64,000 nt of DNA from Aminobacter anthyllidis. GTDB lineage: Bacteria; Pseudomonadota; Alphaproteobacteria; Rhizobiales; Rhizobiaceae. This document shows positions 63,660 to 64,000 of this stretch, in pieces. The translations under genes were made by a program, and so were the position numbers. How positions within the stretch are numbered: position 1 is the first letter of the stretch; each line of letters begins with the position of its first letter. The notes under the pieces are model-generated. The model saw nothing but the letters and a program-made list of their open reading frames with translations, made no database searches and was not told the origin of the DNA. Where the stretch lies: assembly GCF_018555685.1 (NCBI RefSeq), contig NZ_JAFLWW010000006.1:434001-498000 (forward strand), given 5' to 3'.

Positions 63660-63947
63660 ATGGGCGACCTGCTGATCAGGAATATTCCGGAAGCCGTCAA
63701 GGAAAGCTTGGCCGATAAGGCGCGCCAAGGCGGGCGTAGCCTGTCTGACGAGGTGACGTTGCGGCTGGCTCAAAGCTTGGCGGAAGAGAAGGAGACGCCG
63801 CCTGACACCCGCAATGCTTTCGAGGTGCTGAGAAGCATCTTCCAGGACAACAATGCGCTCATGTCGGAAGAGGATCACGCAGACTTCATGCAAGCCGTGG
63901 ACGGGATGCGCAAGGACGAGGGACGACCACTCCCTGAACTTGAATGA
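63660..63947 (+). CDS. FitA-like ribbon-helix-helix antitoxin
   Basis: The 95-residue antitoxin begins MGDLLIRNIPEAVKESLADK, the beta strand and helix of the RHH DNA-binding fold, followed by GGRSLSDEVTLRLAQSLA, then a partner-binding tail. I start at ATG 63660, where GGAGG stands 5 bases before it; ATG 63648 is also in frame. It overlaps the toxin gene by ATGA. Confidence 0.88.
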   Translation: MGDLLIRNIPEAVKESLADKARQGGRSLSDEVTLRLAQSLAEEKETPPDTRNAFEVLRSIFQDNNALMSEEDHADFMQAVDGMRKDEGRPLPELE

Positions 63948-64000
63948 TCGTCCTCGATACGAATGTGATTTCGGAAGTCCGCCTGCAGCGTCCGAACGCC
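63944..64000 (+). CDS. PIN-domain toxin, FitB/VapC-like, N-terminal fragment at window edge
   Basis: Only the first 19 codons are in the window: MIVLDTNVISEVRLQRPNA. The first strand with catalytic Asp5 and the DTNVISE motif are typical of FitB/VapC PIN nucleases. It is coupled to the antitoxin by a four-base overlap. The rest lies outside the window. Confidence 0.85.
   Translation, partial: MIVLDTNVISEVRLQRPNA

Overview
The window is one contiguous piece of a GC-rich alphaproteobacterial chromosome. The gene content and order point to Rhizobiales, most like Mesorhizobium or a close relative in the Phyllobacteriaceae. Pointers are irr beside fabA-fabB-fabI, dnaA-dnaN-recF with rpsT upstream of dnaA, a complete tad/cpa pilus locus, a yej-type peptide importer with two binding proteins, the SRP RNA upstream of dnaX, and many short palindromic intergenic repeats of the kind common in rhizobia. 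This assignment is inference from gene families, not a database match.

Layout. 1-1.9 kb: the end of pnp, then an rsmC-like methyltransferase. 1.9-6.1 kb (minus): an EAL phosphodiesterase and the fabA-fabB-fabI operon, divergent from irr. 6.4-8.6 kb: an SH3 secreted protein and a 2-hydroxyacid dehydrogenase. 8.8-20 kb (nearly all minus): a coupled moeB-like/GNAT/aconitase-X operon, recF, dnaN, dnaA, rpsT, a crotonase, mutM and deoB. 20.1-32.1 kb: a complete Flp/Tad pilus locus, with tadG, tadE and a pilus N-domain gene on minus, pilA-cpaA-cpaB-cpaC-cpaD-cpaE-cpaF-tadB-tadC on plus, and tadD on minus. 32.3-35 kb: a leucyl aminopeptidase, a MarR-type regulator and an NlpC/P60 hydrolase. 35.5-45 kb (minus): a yej-type ABC importer operon carrying a vapBC toxin-antitoxin pair between the second permease and the ATPase. 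45-49.6 kb: cycM, kdsB, pheA, nudC, a HIT protein and a DUF1772 protein. 49.6-54.8 kb: SRP RNA, dnaX, ybaB, then an alcohol dehydrogenase and a SleB-like hydrolase between ybaB and recR. 54.8-64 kb: a lytic transglycosylase, two luciferase-like flavin enzymes, a DUF6481 protein, a guanidinium exporter behind a guanidine-II riboswitch, a 41-residue protein, a CDF transporter, a GFA-family protein, rmuC, def, and the start of a fitAB-type toxin-antitoxin pair.

Themes. Replication and repair genes (dnaA, dnaN, recF, dnaX, recR, mutM, rmuC) sit with cell-envelope functions (FASII, kdsB, peptidoglycan enzymes, muropeptide/peptide uptake). The tad locus has four near-matches to the CtrA box TTAA-N7-TTAA in its intergenic regions, which suggests cell-cycle control of the pilus. 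Coupled gene pairs often use NTGA overlaps with GTG or TTG starts.

The most interesting observations are the riboswitch-sugE unit, the CtrA-like boxes, a palindromic repeat lying in frame inside the transglycosylase gene, and a toxin-antitoxin module translationally coupled into the yej operon. I saw no tRNA, CRISPR array, insertion sequence or prophage. No wholly new system is evident; the window is mostly core chromosome with local insertions.
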